From positions 62,001 to 126,000 of the forward strand of contig CALSOU010000008.1 in the NCBI GenBank assembly GCA_943788055.1: a stretch of DNA of 64,000 nucleotides. Reading direction: 5' to 3'. The translations under genes and the position numbers were made by a program. Origin of the DNA: an uncultured Saprospiraceae bacterium. GTDB lineage: Bacteria; Bacteroidota; Bacteroidia; Chitinophagales; Saprospiraceae. The notes under the pieces are model-generated. The model saw nothing but the letters and a program-made list of their open reading frames with translations. It did no database searches and was not told the origin of the DNA. Of the stretch, positions 1 through 8,303 are shown piece by piece (position 1 is the stretch's first letter; every line of letters starts with the position of its first letter).

Positions 1-715
1 AAATAACCTCCTTGCCAAAATCCGACAAACCGCCCTTGTCTATTCCATGAGCAGATCCTCCCAGCTCGTTATCAAAAAAATGAGTGGGACCCAGCATGCG
101 CATTCCCATATCATACAATTTTCCGAGATTTTCAATCTTTCCTTCAAGGCAATGACCTCCTTCTGCTCCTAAAAAAGCACCAACGTGTCTTTTATCTTTC
201 TTTCGATCTTTAAGAAATTCTTGAAAATCAGTCTTAGTGCCAACTAATCTGAAGTATTCATTCTTTTTTGCTGCTTTTTGAAGTTGCTTACATTGATATT
301 TTGCGCGACCAAATAAACTAAACCAGGCATACAGCGGCCTGCCTTGACCAATGACTAAATTGGTAATCCGGTCAGAATCACTACCATTATTATCAAAATT
401 CAAATTATCAGGAGATTTTGTCACCATAGTGAATGCTTGAAAAGCCACATTACCTTTCTGCAATCGCGGAATATCCACATGTCCAAAATCATGCTCAGTA
501 TTCATATTGCGTTGCCACATTAAGGCATCACAATGAAGATCTGCAACAAATTCCAAGCTATTGTATAACTCAACGGATCGATCAGTAAACGCATACGGTT
601 TTTCCAAAATCGTCGGATTAAAATCTGTATCAACCTTATCTGCTACGAATACCACAACGATTGTTACACCAATAATGATTAGCAAAAAAAGCCCAAGAAT
701 TATTTTCTTTACCAT
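1..715 (-). CDS. Membrane dipeptidase, peptidase family M19 (C-terminal part outside window)
   Basis: Translating the minus strand from the ATG at 713-715 gives 238 open codons that run off the left edge. Residues 4-24 are a hydrophobic segment (signal anchor or signal peptide). The motif DLHCD at residues 59-63 matches the metal-binding D-x-H-x-D of renal-dipeptidase-type M19 enzymes, and a later GAEGG carries the glutamate that bridges the two zinc ions in this family. M19 enzymes hydrolyse dipeptides, often with D-residues, and are usually 350-400 aa, so roughly a third of the protein is missing here. The N-terminal hydrophobic segment suggests a periplasmic or membrane-anchored enzyme. 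It is transcribed away from the lipoprotein gene at 1163. The family call is firm; the substrate is unknown. Confidence 0.85.
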   Translation of the reverse strand, partial: MVKKIILGLFLLIIIGVTIVVVFVADKVDTDFNPTILEKPYAFTDRSVELYNSLEFVADLHCDALMWQRNMNTEHDFGHVDIPRLQKGNVAFQAFTMVTKSPDNLNFDNNGSDSDRITNLVIGQGRPLYAWFSLFGRAKYQCKQLQKAAKKNEYFRLVGTKTDFQEFLKDRKKDKRHVGAFLGAEGGHCLEGKIENLGKLYDMGMRMLGPTHFFDNELGGSAHGIDKGGLSDFGKEVI

Positions 716-1162
716 ATTTACATTGTGTATCACGTTATGAGATATGGACTACCTTCGTCTAGTAGTCAACAATTCATAAATTTAGAAATTCTATCTGTTA
801 TCAGCTTTAATCAGTAGAGTCATAAAAATAAAAACGAGTTAAATCCTCTCAGTTAGAAACCTTCAACTGCCAAACATGATCAAAAATAGTAGGGTAAAAC
901 GTAGACTTATTCTCATAATGATGTCGTTTGAGCATTGGATTTTACCGAATAAATGACTAGACCACATTGATAGCATTCTTTTCGCAAATAAGAATTCTAA
1001 ATAGAACTACTTACATTTCTATGGAGATGTTCTAGGGAAAACTATTTTTGCTAGAATTCAATTATAATAATATTGATCTGAAGAAGGTAGTCAGATTGGA
1101 CAAAAGGGTGCCAGTAGACGTATATTTATCTTAAAATACTTGAAAATATTATCAAAGAAACC
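716..1162. other. Intergenic region between divergent genes
   Basis: About 450 bases of AT-rich sequence separate the divergent M19 dipeptidase and lipoprotein genes. I see no coding frame, RNA gene or strong hairpin. The only element I can support is the promoter-like pair listed separately at 1096-1128. Confidence 0.5.
1096..1128 (+). promoter_or_regulatory. Candidate Bacteroidota-type promoter for the lipoprotein gene
   Basis: TTG at 1096-1098 is followed after 22 bases by TATATTTA at 1121-1128, one base from the TAnnTTTG -7 consensus of Bacteroidota primary sigma factor promoters. The start codon at 1163 lies 34 bases downstream. Sequence match only. Confidence 0.4.
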
Positions 1163-1822
1163 TTGAAGAATCTCACTTATGCATTAGTCTTAGCTGTGCT
1201 TTCAAGCAGCTGTATGACATCACATATTTTCGAAGAAGCTCAGACTATTGGCGAAGGCAATCATGCGGTATCTGGATCTTTAGCAAGAGGCGTTTTTAAA
1301 CCAGAGCCACTTGTCATTGATCAAATGTCAAATCTTTATTTGGATAATGACATCGGAACAGCTAGGTTTCATTATACATATGGTATTGGCGAACATACTG
1401 AAATTGGAATCGGTGCAGATCTACCTATTGGTTTCAGAGCGCATTTCAAACAAGAATTTAATGTCAAAAATGTCCATCACGTTCACGGTCTAAAGGTTGA
1501 CCTTTTTGCCCCACTAATTTATTATGCACAGGATATAGGAGAGCATCCGATTTTCGGATTCGCCCCTTCATACATTTATACTTATCGACATGATGACCTG
1601 CTGTCCTTTTCAACAAATGTTACTTTGCAGGCATTCCAAACCCAAGAGCGCTCATTTGGACTACCAGGAATAACTACAGGAATCCATGTGGGAGACCAAT
1701 TAAAATTCACTGCAGGAGTTGGGTATTTCAATAATTTCGGATACCTAAGTGCTGCGTCTATTCAATTCTTAACAGTTGAAGCCGGATTCAAATACGACTT
1801 GATAGGTAAATCGAGTAAATAA
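1163..1822 (+). CDS. Predicted lipoprotein, unknown function, possible beta-barrel-like fold
   Basis: This is a 219-residue protein starting at TTG; the next in-frame Met is residue 18, inside the apparent signal peptide, so TTG is the more credible start. Residues 1-16 are a lipoprotein-type signal and LSSSC places the acylated cysteine at residue 17. The mature part alternates short amphipathic strands rich in Gly, Tyr and Phe (for example TRFHYTYGIGEH-like segments and a C-terminal EAGFKYDL), which resembles small outer-membrane beta-barrel proteins. I do not recognise a named family. The next gene begins 36 bases downstream on the same strand, so the two may be co-transcribed. A promoter-like motif lies upstream at 1096-1128. 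Confidence 0.6.
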   Translation: MKNLTYALVLAVLSSSCMTSHIFEEAQTIGEGNHAVSGSLARGVFKPEPLVIDQMSNLYLDNDIGTARFHYTYGIGEHTEIGIGADLPIGFRAHFKQEFNVKNVHHVHGLKVDLFAPLIYYAQDIGEHPIFGFAPSYIYTYRHDDLLSFSTNVTLQAFQTQERSFGLPGITTGIHVGDQLKFTAGVGYFNNFGYLSAASIQFLTVEAGFKYDLIGKSSK

Positions 1823-1858
1823 GGAATCATTAAACCACAGGCTAGGAATGATACAATT

Positions 1859-3022
1859 ATGAACATCAAAGAAATCACACCAATAATTAAAGGTTTCTCC
1901 CTTCAACAGATTCCAATATCTGTTTGTATTCAGCTTTCTGACTTCATTGGAGAGCTCGAGTCAATTGGCAAAACTCAACTACAGCAAATTCAGAATATAC
2001 CTCCGAAGTTAGATTTGGGAATAAATGAAATTCGAAAATTAGAACTCGATCAAGATGTAATTTCAGCAGAAGTCTCACTGTCAAGCAATTCGAAAAAAAA
2101 ACATATACCAAATATCGATCAACTCCTACTTGATTTAGTTCTTCCATATGATATAATCGAGCAAAAAATTCAATTAAGTCTGCCCCTAATAAAGACAAAA
2201 ATTGAAAGCAATAAAATACTTAATACGGTTATCAATCCTATCCTTAGGCAGATTTTACAGACAAACGAAGTAAAGCTTGAGAATGTCATCCAAGAAAAAC
2301 TAAACCCTATCCTTAGAGAACCAAGTAAAATAATAGGACTATTATCTAGGGAACAAGAATTAATATTGGGAGACATTGTGCGTCAATTGGATTATGAAAT
2401 CCATAATTGGAACATTGAAAACGATGATCAAAATACATTGATTAGTTGTGCTTTGAGTATTTCAAAATTGAATGACTTTCAAAAGATCAACCAAATCAAA
2501 TCTCTTTTCAAGCTCGACAAATCCCAGCTTATCCCTTTAATTCTAGATAAGATAAATAGCGCTATCATGTCCAAAGTTGAACAAGATGTGATCTTGACAC
2601 AAATCAAGATACCGGAGGTAAATACGCTTCTGATCTATGGGAAGGCTACTGCCATGAATGTTCAAAAGGAATTTGAAATAGAAACCAAGATCATTTTTGA
2701 CAAAATTAGCCAAGAAATAAGCCTTAGAGTACTTGACTTAAGAATTGAGGGAGGATTTTTAGTACGAAAAGGCTTCAATTTGGTAAAGCCTAAAATAAAG
2801 TCAATGATTGAGTCTACTGCAATTGTTTCCCTCAAGGATCTTTTGGACACAGCGGATTTACCAATCTTTTCAGTAGATGAACTAGTTAATTACAATCTTA
2901 CAATAGCTAATCTAAGAATTCACTCGCTAGAACTCGATTCAGATACTGATGTATGGAACTTGGAAGTTGAAATTGATTCTGGAACTTTCGAAATAAAAAG
3001 GAATTCCAAAACACATGACTAA
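1859..3022 (+). CDS. Hypothetical protein of 387 aa, possibly DUF4403-like
   Basis: This is an open frame with an ATG start and normal local codon use, 36 bases after the lipoprotein gene. No signal peptide or membrane segment is visible. The sequence is rich in Ile, Leu, Lys and Glu, with long amphipathic stretches around residues 80-180 and a C-terminal third of alternating beta-type segments (EVEIDSGTFEIK). This loosely recalls DUF4403-type proteins, which contain tandem lipid-binding-like beta modules, but those normally carry a signal sequence, so the resemblance is weak. The position behind a lipoprotein gene suggests a shared envelope-related role (inference). It ends 30 bases before the convergent marC-like gene, and a short hairpin (GTATCT/AGATAC, 3049-3067) lies at the junction. 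Confidence 0.55.
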   Translation: MNIKEITPIIKGFSLQQIPISVCIQLSDFIGELESIGKTQLQQIQNIPPKLDLGINEIRKLELDQDVISAEVSLSSNSKKKHIPNIDQLLLDLVLPYDIIEQKIQLSLPLIKTKIESNKILNTVINPILRQILQTNEVKLENVIQEKLNPILREPSKIIGLLSREQELILGDIVRQLDYEIHNWNIENDDQNTLISCALSISKLNDFQKINQIKSLFKLDKSQLIPLILDKINSAIMSKVEQDVILTQIKIPEVNTLLIYGKATAMNVQKEFEIETKIIFDKISQEISLRVLDLRIEGGFLVRKGFNLVKPKIKSMIESTAIVSLKDLLDTADLPIFSVDELVNYNLTIANLRIHSLELDSDTDVWNLEVEIDSGTFEIKRNSKTHD

Positions 3023-3052
3023 GCATTGATATTTGCCCAAAGTTGCTAGTAT

Positions 3053-3676
3053 CTAATAAGAAGATACCAATGTAATGATTCCTCCTACGATATACTCAAC
3101 AGCAATAGCCATTACCAGAAACCCCATAATTCTTGATATTGCCTTTATTCCCGAGTGACCTAGAATCCGAAAAAGCAAGGGAGCACTCTTCAAGATCAAG
3201 AATATTACTAATCCAGCGAAGACAACGACTCCTGCTATTAGTCCGCGTTCTTCAATGCTATCATACTCAGCAAAAAGACTAATTAATAAGGATATACTAC
3301 CGGGACCTGATAGCATGGGCATAGCCATTGGTGTAAAAGAAATATCTTCTTTGTCTCTTGCTTCATCCTTCACCTTCTTCCCTACTCTATTTCGTTCAAA
3401 ATTGCCATTCAATAAACCAAACCCCGAATTAAATATCACCAATCCACCTGCTATTCGTAGTGAACTCAGAGTGATTCCAAAAAAACTAAGGATATAGCTA
3501 CCAAAAAAGAAAAAGCTCAACAATATTATCACAAAGTATAAACTTATCATCAAAGCTGAACCATTACGCTCTGCAGAAGTATAAGAGGGTGTAAGAGCTA
3601 AATAGACCGGTATTGCCCCCAAAGGATTCACTACTGAAACTAGTGATGCAAAAACAAGGATAAATAATTCAAGCAT
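3053..3676 (-). CDS. MarC family (UPF0056) integral membrane protein
   Basis: This is a 207-residue polytopic membrane protein. The N-terminus, with VNPLGAIPVYLAL at about residues 16-28, is the family signature, followed by a long run of hydrophobic helices and a central soluble loop (RNRVGKKVKDEARDKED region), then PMLSGPGSI, another conserved MarC motif, and three more helices. About six membrane spans are expected. MarC was named from a multiple-antibiotic-resistance locus, but a role in resistance has not held up and the physiological function is unclear. The start codon overlaps the 3' end of cmk by 8 bases, so the two genes form a translationally coupled pair. Confidence 0.85.
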   Translation of the reverse strand: MLELFILVFASLVSVVNPLGAIPVYLALTPSYTSAERNGSALMISLYFVIILLSFFFFGSYILSFFGITLSSLRIAGGLVIFNSGFGLLNGNFERNRVGKKVKDEARDKEDISFTPMAMPMLSGPGSISLLISLFAEYDSIEERGLIAGVVVFAGLVIFLILKSAPLLFRILGHSGIKAISRIMGFLVMAIAVEYIVGGIITLVSSY

Positions 3677-4352
3677 CTTCTCGTATTTGTTTCTCTATTA
3701 TATTCAAAATATACTCCAATTGATCTTCTTGCGATAATTCGGAATTGTCGATCAAGAGTGCGTCATCAGCCTGCTTGAGAGGTGAATCCTTACGATTACT
3801 GTCGATGTAATCTCTCTCTTGTAAGTTACTTTGCACAAACTCAAGACTACCTTCAATACCCTTTTCCTGCATCTCAGCATATCTGCGATTTGTACGAATA
3901 TCCAATTTGGCAGTGAGAAAGAATTTTACATCAGCATCAGGGAAAACAACCGTTCCGATATCGCGTCCATCCATGATGATAGATTCCGTTTTGGCAAATG
4001 AGCGCTGAATCTCAACTAACTTACTTCTCACTTCACTAATCTTAGCCACTTGACTAACAAGTGCGTTGACTTCTTTTGTACGTATTTTGTCTGAAACATC
4101 CTCGCCATTGAGAAGTATAGTCTGCCCTTTCTCAGTCTTTGAAAATTGGATGTTAATACTTTCTAGTGCTTCAGCTACTTGCTGATGATCTTCGATGTTC
4201 ACATCATTGCGAATACAAAACAACGTAACGGCGCGGTACATTGAACCAGAATCAATGTAGATTAGACTCAACTCTTTTGCAACATCTTTTGATACTGTGC
4301 TTTTGCCACAGGCTGAATGCCCATCCACTGCTATTACAATTCGTTTATTCAT
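3669..4352 (-). CDS. cmk: Cytidylate kinase
   Basis: Phosphorylates CMP and dCMP with ATP in pyrimidine nucleotide metabolism. I chose the ATG at 4352 (MNKRIVIAVDG) over an upstream TTG at 4382, because the extra codons would be encoded by a terminator hairpin and its T-tract. From this start the protein is 227 aa, normal for the family. The P-loop GHSACGKST covers residues 11-19; the Cys variant is common in Bacteroidota. DSGSMYRAV at residues 34-42 and DGRDIGTVVFPDAD are the conserved CMP-binding segments. The marC-like gene overlaps its 3' end. The strong terminator immediately upstream means cmk needs either read-through or a promoter I could not identify. Confidence 0.93.
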   Translation of the reverse strand: MNKRIVIAVDGHSACGKSTVSKDVAKELSLIYIDSGSMYRAVTLFCIRNDVNIEDHQQVAEALESINIQFSKTEKGQTILLNGEDVSDKIRTKEVNALVSQVAKISEVRSKLVEIQRSFAKTESIIMDGRDIGTVVFPDADVKFFLTAKLDIRTNRRYAEMQEKGIEGSLEFVQSNLQERDYIDSNRKDSPLKQADDALLIDNSELSQEDQLEYILNIIEKQIREDA

Positions 4353-4357
4353 AGACC

Positions 4358-4393
4358 AAAAAAAAAAGCGGCTTCTAATCAAAAGAAACCGCT
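4358..4393 (-). terminator. Rho-independent terminator between the DUF2795 gene and cmk
   Basis: On the minus strand AGCGGTTTCT pairs with AGAAGCCGCT (10-base arms 4384-4393 and 4367-4376, one unpaired position), followed by a run of ten T (4358-4367). The T-tract ends only 5 bases before the cmk start codon. Confidence 0.8.
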
Positions 4394-4441
4394 ATTTACG
4401 TTTATTTTATCAAATACCAATCGGCATTTATAACAGTTTGC

Positions 4442-4663
4442 TTAATATTCGTCTTCGTTAAAAAGGAAATCATCTTTTCTCGGATAATCGGGCCAGATAT
4501 CTTCCATAGTCTCATAAATCTCGCCTTCATCCTCCATCGCCTGCAAGTTTTCAATTACTTCCAATGGTCCTCCCGAGCGAATCGCATAATCAATCAATTC
4601 ATCTCGTGTCGCTGGCCATGGAGCATCCTCTAGATGATGCGCTAATTCGAGTGTCCAATACAT
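4442..4663 (-). CDS. DUF2795 domain-containing small protein
   Basis: This is a 73-residue acidic protein beginning MYWTLELAHHLEDAPWPATR, with the conserved core (EDAPWPATRDEL, GGPLEVIENLQ) of the DUF2795 family that is widespread in Bacteroidota. The C-terminus is a strongly acidic tail (NEDEY). Its function is unknown, and the fold resembles small helical DNA- or protein-binding modules only by general expectation. It stands as a single-gene transcript: a good promoter lies at 4732-4761 and a terminator at 4358-4393. Confidence 0.8.
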   Translation of the reverse strand: MYWTLELAHHLEDAPWPATRDELIDYAIRSGGPLEVIENLQAMEDEGEIYETMEDIWPDYPRKDDFLFNEDEY

Positions 4664-4731
4664 GTAATATAATATTTAATTTGTTCAAACGCATAAACCC
4701 TCGATCAACAAAAGGGTTCCCAAATATGGTG

Positions 4732-4761
4732 CAAAACTATCAAAAATTTGAAATTAAGCAA
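4732..4761 (-). promoter_or_regulatory. Bacteroidota-type promoter for the DUF2795 gene
   Basis: On the minus strand TTG (4759-4761) is separated by 19 bases from TAGTTTTG (4732-4739), an exact TAnnTTTG -7 box. This predicts a leader of about 60 bases. It lies inside the 3' end region of queA's downstream flank, so the small gene is transcribed independently. Confidence 0.55.
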
Positions 4762-4776
4762 TTCAGGGAGCTGTTT

Positions 4777-5841
4777 TTAGATTATCAACATAGCATCACC
4801 ATAGCTATAGAAGCGATATTTCTCTTTTATCGCCTCTTGATATGCTTCCATGATTAATTCAATTCCACCAAATGCAGAAGCCATGATCACAAGACTTGAT
4901 TTCGGTAAATGAAAATTAGTCAGCATACAGTCTGCTATAGAAAACTCATGTGGAGGATACACAAATAAATTCGTCCACCCTTCTGCCTTCTTTAGGTTGT
5001 TAGTAGCACTAACAGCAGATTCGATTGATCTCATACTCGTCGTACCCACGGCACATACTCTCTTCCGATTTGCTTTAGCTTTATTTACTGTATCAGCACA
5101 AACTTGGTCTATTTCAAAATATTCAGCATCCATTTTATGCTTGCTTAGATCTTCTACATCAATACTCCGAAATGTACCTAGTCCAATGTGTAAGGTAACT
5201 TCGGCAAAATTGACTCCTTTAATCTCCAATCGCTTCATTAACTGCTCACTAAAGTGTAATCCAGCTGTTGGCGCAGCTACCGCACCTAACTTCTTAGCGT
5301 AAACTGTTTGATAACGATCAAAATCTAACTTTTCTGGTTCACGATCAATATACTTAGGAAGTGGTGTGTTACCTAAGGACTTCAAGATAGTTTTAAACTC
5401 CTCGTCTGGACCTTCGAAAAAGAATCTAATTGTTCTACCTCTGCTTGTGGTATTATCAACTACCTCAGCAACTAATACTGAATCACCGTTTGTATCAGTG
5501 AAGTACAGCTTATTTCCAACTCTGATTTTTCTCGCAGGATCGACTAAAACATCCCATAATCTAGATTCGTTGTTTAATTCTCTTAAAAGAAATACTTCGA
5601 TCTTAGCACCGGTCTTTTCCTTTGTACCAAATAATCTAGCTGGGAAAACTTTGGTGTTATTAAAAATTAGCACGTCTTCCTCATCGAAATAGTCCAATAC
5701 ATCTTTGAAGATTTTATGCTCAATTTTTCCTGTCGCACGATCAACGACCATTAGTCGTGATTCATCTCTTTCCTTGGCGGGATACTGAGAAATTAATTCT
5801 GGTGGTAATTCAAAATCAAACCTGGATAATTTAGTTCTCAT
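4777..5841 (-). CDS. queA: S-adenosylmethionine:tRNA ribosyltransferase-isomerase QueA
   Basis: Transfers and isomerises the ribosyl group of S-adenosylmethionine onto preQ1-modified tRNA to form epoxyqueuosine in the queuosine pathway. The 354-residue length matches the family. Visible signatures are [17 protein letters not shown] at the N-terminus, [22 protein letters not shown], a HIGLGTF segment and the C-terminal [19 protein letters not shown]. It starts at the ATG at 5841, and a TAnnTTTG-type motif lies about 55 bases upstream. No other queuosine genes are in the window. The reading frame is intact. Confidence 0.95.
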   Translation of the reverse strand: MRTKLSRFDFELPPELISQYPAKERDESRLMVVDRATGKIEHKIFKDVLDYFDEEDVLIFNNTKVFPARLFGTKEKTGAKIEVFLLRELNNESRLWDVLVDPARKIRVGNKLYFTDTNGDSVLVAEVVDNTTSRGRTIRFFFEGPDEEFKTILKSLGNTPLPKYIDREPEKLDFDRYQTVYAKKLGAVAAPTAGLHFSEQLMKRLEIKGVNFAEVTLHIGLGTFRSIDVEDLSKHKMDAEYFEIDQVCADTVNKAKANRKRVCAVGTTSMRSIESAVSATNNLKKAEGWTNLFVYPPHEFSIADCMLTNFHLPKSSLVIMASAFGGIELIMEAYQEAIKEKYRFYSYGDAMLII

Positions 5842-5896
5842 ATTATTTTCTTCATTAAACTTTTAAGATAGAAATCTACTATTTCCTTAAGGCGTG

Positions 5897-5904
5897 CAAA
5901 AATA
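5897..5904 (-). promoter_or_regulatory. Candidate -7 promoter element for queA
   Basis: TATTTTTG on the minus strand is an exact TAnnTTTG match 55 bases upstream of queA. I cannot identify a convincing -33 TTG at the proper spacing. Confidence 0.4.
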
Positions 5905-6016
5905 ATAATTTCCACGACATGCAGGCTTCTAACAAGATAGCCTTCTCAAAATATTCTGTTCACGCCTTTTCAACTGACTTTCATCGAAAAAAGTTTTTCA
6001 TCCGTAAAACAAATCC

Positions 6017-6024
6017 TACCTTCG
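6017..6024 (+). promoter_or_regulatory. Candidate -7 promoter element for the ABC permease gene
   Basis: TACCTTCG differs at one base from TAnnTTTG, and a T-run at 5994-5998 could serve as the -33 element. It sits inside the N-terminal extension of the longest open frame, which supports translation starting downstream at the GTG at 6039. Confidence 0.35.
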
Positions 6025-6038
6025 AAAAAAAGTATCAA

Positions 6039-7283
6039 GTGCTCCTAAAAGTCTTATATGAAAGTATTGTGCAGGGATTGCATCAGCTAACTGCAAATAA
6101 GTTGCGCACCTTCTTATCACTACTTGGAATAACGATAGGTATATTTAGTATCGTTTCCGTTCAAAGTGCCATTGACTCTATGAAAGTCAGTGTTAAAAAC
6201 AGTTTCAATGAATTGGGAAGCGATGTCGTATACATTGATCGAAATCCATGGGATGAAACGAACGATGACAATTTTCGTATTTATGAAAAATTCCCTGAAC
6301 CTAACTATAAAGAATATCTAGAACTCGAAGAGCGTCTTGATCTTGCAAAGTATATTTCTTACTGTGGCTTTTCCAATGGCTCCGTTATCAAATATCAAAA
6401 TTCAAGTATCGAAGGAGCCTTTATTATGGGCCCAAGTTTTGACTATGCTTCGGTACAAAATATCAAATTCAAGTCTGGTCGATGGTTCACCAACAACGAA
6501 TACAATACCGCAAGTAATAAGCTTATTTTAGGTGCGATCCTAGCTGATGAATTGTTTCAAGACATTAATCCAGTTGGAAAATATGTTAGACTATACGGTT
6601 CAAAATATCAGGTTATTGGCGTTGTCGAAGAAAACGGAGATAACCTTTTTAGTCCAATTCCGTATGACATTGCATCTATTATCCCCCTAACAAATCTCAA
6701 AAACTACATCAATATAAATGATGACAGAAATGGACGCATTGTAAGCGCCAAAGCTAATGATGGTGTGACCTTAGATGAGTTGAAAGACGAAATCATCGCC
6801 GACTTACGAGCGATCAGACAAATCAGACCGATCGAACAAAACAACTTTTTTGTCAATAATATCTCAATGCTTGATGGAATTATCAATGATGTATTTGGGA
6901 AAATGACAATCGTAGGTTATATCATAGGTATATTCGCTTTAATCGTTGGACTTTTCTCGGTCGCCAATATCATGTTTGTATCTGTAAAGGAACGCACAAA
7001 TCTCATAGGTATTAAGAAGGCGCTTGGCGCAAAAAGAGCAGTTATATTGTTGGAAATCCTCACGGAAGCAGTTATTCTTTGTATCGTTGGAGGATTTATG
7101 GGACTATTTATGGTACTAGGAGTATTAAAAGTTATTGCGGTTGTAAGCAGCTTCGCAGTAGGACTCACTTTCTGGAATGGAGTCTATGGCGTTGTCATCT
7201 CAGTTATTACTGGCATTCTAGCCGGTTTGGCACCAGCATTAACTGCTAGTAAAATGGACCCAGTGGAAGCTATGCGGGCTTAA
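6039..7283 (+). CDS. MacB/FtsX-type ABC transporter permease
   Basis: This is the membrane subunit of a lipoprotein-release or macrolide-export type ABC transporter. The architecture is one N-terminal membrane helix (LRTFLSLLGITIGIF region), a large periplasmic MacB-type core, then three C-terminal helices of the FtsX domain including SVKERTNLIGIKKALGAKR, the cytoplasmic coupling segment. The longest frame starts at the ATG at 5919, but its first 40 residues are basic and unlike the family. Homologues normally begin just before the ESI...NKLRTF motif, which fits the GTG at 6039 and a promoter-like box at 6017. No ATP-binding subunit is encoded nearby, so the partner ATPase must lie elsewhere. 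From GTG the protein is 414 aa. Confidence 0.85.
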   Translation: MLLKVLYESIVQGLHQLTANKLRTFLSLLGITIGIFSIVSVQSAIDSMKVSVKNSFNELGSDVVYIDRNPWDETNDDNFRIYEKFPEPNYKEYLELEERLDLAKYISYCGFSNGSVIKYQNSSIEGAFIMGPSFDYASVQNIKFKSGRWFTNNEYNTASNKLILGAILADELFQDINPVGKYVRLYGSKYQVIGVVEENGDNLFSPIPYDIASIIPLTNLKNYININDDRNGRIVSAKANDGVTLDELKDEIIADLRAIRQIRPIEQNNFFVNNISMLDGIINDVFGKMTIVGYIIGIFALIVGLFSVANIMFVSVKERTNLIGIKKALGAKRAVILLEILTEAVILCIVGGFMGLFMVLGVLKVIAVVSSFAVGLTFWNGVYGVVISVITGILAGLAPALTASKMDPVEAMRA

Positions 7284-7465
7284 GGCCCAAAGGGATAGAC
7301 TATTAAAAAAACTTGATTACTACCCACAATTGAACTCTCAAAAACACGTCCAATTAATAACTGTGTTTCTACTCTAAAAAATATACATACCTTTCAATAC
7401 TTATATTTCCACCGAAGTAAAAAGAAAGAAGCGTATAAATAAGTAGGAAAGGTCTAGTCAGGGCA

Positions 7466-7496
7466 TAAAAAAACCCACTCCAAATGGAGCAGGTTT
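7466..7496 (-). terminator. Rho-independent terminator after rplT
   Basis: On the minus strand AAACCTGCTCC pairs with GGAGTGGGTTT (one mismatch) around the loop ATTT, followed by a T-run. It lies 25 bases after the rplT stop codon. Confidence 0.85.
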
Positions 7497-7520
7497 CATA
7501 TTTTGAATAATCAGTAAAGA

Positions 7521-7865
7521 TTACTTTACTTTTGCAACAATCGATTTAAACACTTCAGGATTGTTCATCGCTAAATCAGCTAAAACCTTTCTGTTTAAAG
7601 TGATATCGCTTTTACTTAGTGCATGCATGAACTTGCTGTAAGACATTCCCTCTTGACGAGCTGCTGCATTAATTCTAGCAATCCAAAGTCTTCTGAACGC
7701 ACGCTTTTTATTTCTTCTGTCTCTGAAAGCATATGTAAAAGCTTTCTCAACCGCATTTTTTGCAACGGTATACACATTACTACGTGCACCGAAATATCCT
7801 TTTGCGGAATTTAGGATTTTTTTTCTTCTTTTTCTAGATGCTACTGCATTTACAGATCTAGGCAT
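7521..7865 (-). CDS. rplT: 50S ribosomal protein L20
   Basis: This 114-residue, strongly basic protein begins [18 protein letters not shown] and carries the conserved [20 protein letters not shown] and [14 protein letters not shown] segments of L20, an early-assembly 23S rRNA-binding protein. It is the last gene of infC-rpmI-rplT and ends before a strong terminator. In several bacteria L20 represses this operon by binding a leader structure. Here a stable hairpin overlaps the end of rpmI about 85 bases upstream of the rplT start and could take part in such control (inference). Confidence 0.97.
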   Translation of the reverse strand: MPRSVNAVASRKRRKKILNSAKGYFGARSNVYTVAKNAVEKAFTYAFRDRRNKKRAFRRLWIARINAAARQEGMSYSKFMHALSKSDITLNRKVLADLAMNNPEVFKSIVAKVK

Positions 7866-7950
7866 GATGATAGTTTTTGTGATAAACGGGATTAATTCTT
7901 TTATTAATTCTTCAGTCCGCTTTATCGTGTTAAAATTATTATCTAATTGT

Positions 7951-7979
7951 GTAAGATAGCTTATTCAAGCCTATCTTAC
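7951..7979 (-). promoter_or_regulatory. Stable hairpin at the rpmI-rplT junction
   Basis: On the minus strand GTAAGATA pairs with TATCTTAC and, past one bulged G, GCTT pairs with AAGC, leaving a GAAT loop. The 5' arm contains the last codons and stop codon of rpmI. There is no T-tract afterwards, so it does not look like a simple terminator. It could be an RNA processing site, an mRNA stabiliser or an L20-responsive element. Confidence 0.55.
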
Positions 7980-8168
7980 GCATAGTAATCTTTTGATTCT
8001 CGGCTCATCGGCTGGAGAGACTACGGCAGAACCTCTTAGTCTAAGCTTAGCTTTGTTTGACTTATTTCTCATCATGTGAGATGTGTAAGCCTGAAATCGC
8101 TTCACTTTACCAGAACCTGTAAGCTTGAATCTTTTCTTCGCACTTGAGTGCGTCTTCATCTTTGGCAT
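7971..8168 (-). CDS. rpmI: 50S ribosomal protein L35
   Basis: This 65-residue basic protein begins [21 protein letters not shown], the L35 signature, followed by [14 protein letters not shown]. It is a component of the large ribosomal subunit. It lies 105 bases upstream of rplT and 135 bases downstream of infC. The gap to infC holds both a terminator and an exact TAnnTTTG promoter box, so rpmI-rplT probably has its own promoter. The C-terminus (RLLCVR) is a little unusual; the codons for it form one arm of the hairpin at 7951-7979. Confidence 0.96.
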   Translation of the reverse strand: MPKMKTHSSAKKRFKLTGSGKVKRFQAYTSHMMRNKSNKAKLRLRGSAVVSPADEPRIKRLLCVR

Positions 8169-8203
8169 AATACCTTATTTATAAGTCAATTTTTAAATGG
8201 CTG

Positions 8204-8231
8204 CAAAAGTACATAATCATCTAGATACAAA
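8204..8231 (-). promoter_or_regulatory. Candidate promoter for rpmI-rplT
   Basis: TACTTTTG (8204-8211, minus strand) matches TAnnTTTG exactly, and TTTG (8228-8231) could be the -33 element, although the 16-base spacer is shorter than usual. The -33 element would be the tail of the infC terminator T-tract. Confidence 0.45.
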
Positions 8232-8264
8232 AAAGAAAACAGACAGTTAAAATTAACTGCCTGT
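8228..8264 (-). terminator. Rho-independent terminator after infC
   Basis: On the minus strand ACAGGCAGTTAA pairs with TTAACTGTCTGT (12-base arms with one G-U pair, 2-base centre), followed by a T-rich tail that includes six T. It splits infC from rpmI-rplT. Confidence 0.75.
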
Positions 8265-8303
8265 CCAATTTATCTTTAATTCAGTAAATCTGTCTCTACA
8301 AAT

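Noticed and set aside
4352-4382. Upstream TTG start for cmk giving 10 extra residues
   Set aside because: The added codons would come from the terminator stem and T-tract, and the family begins at MNKR.
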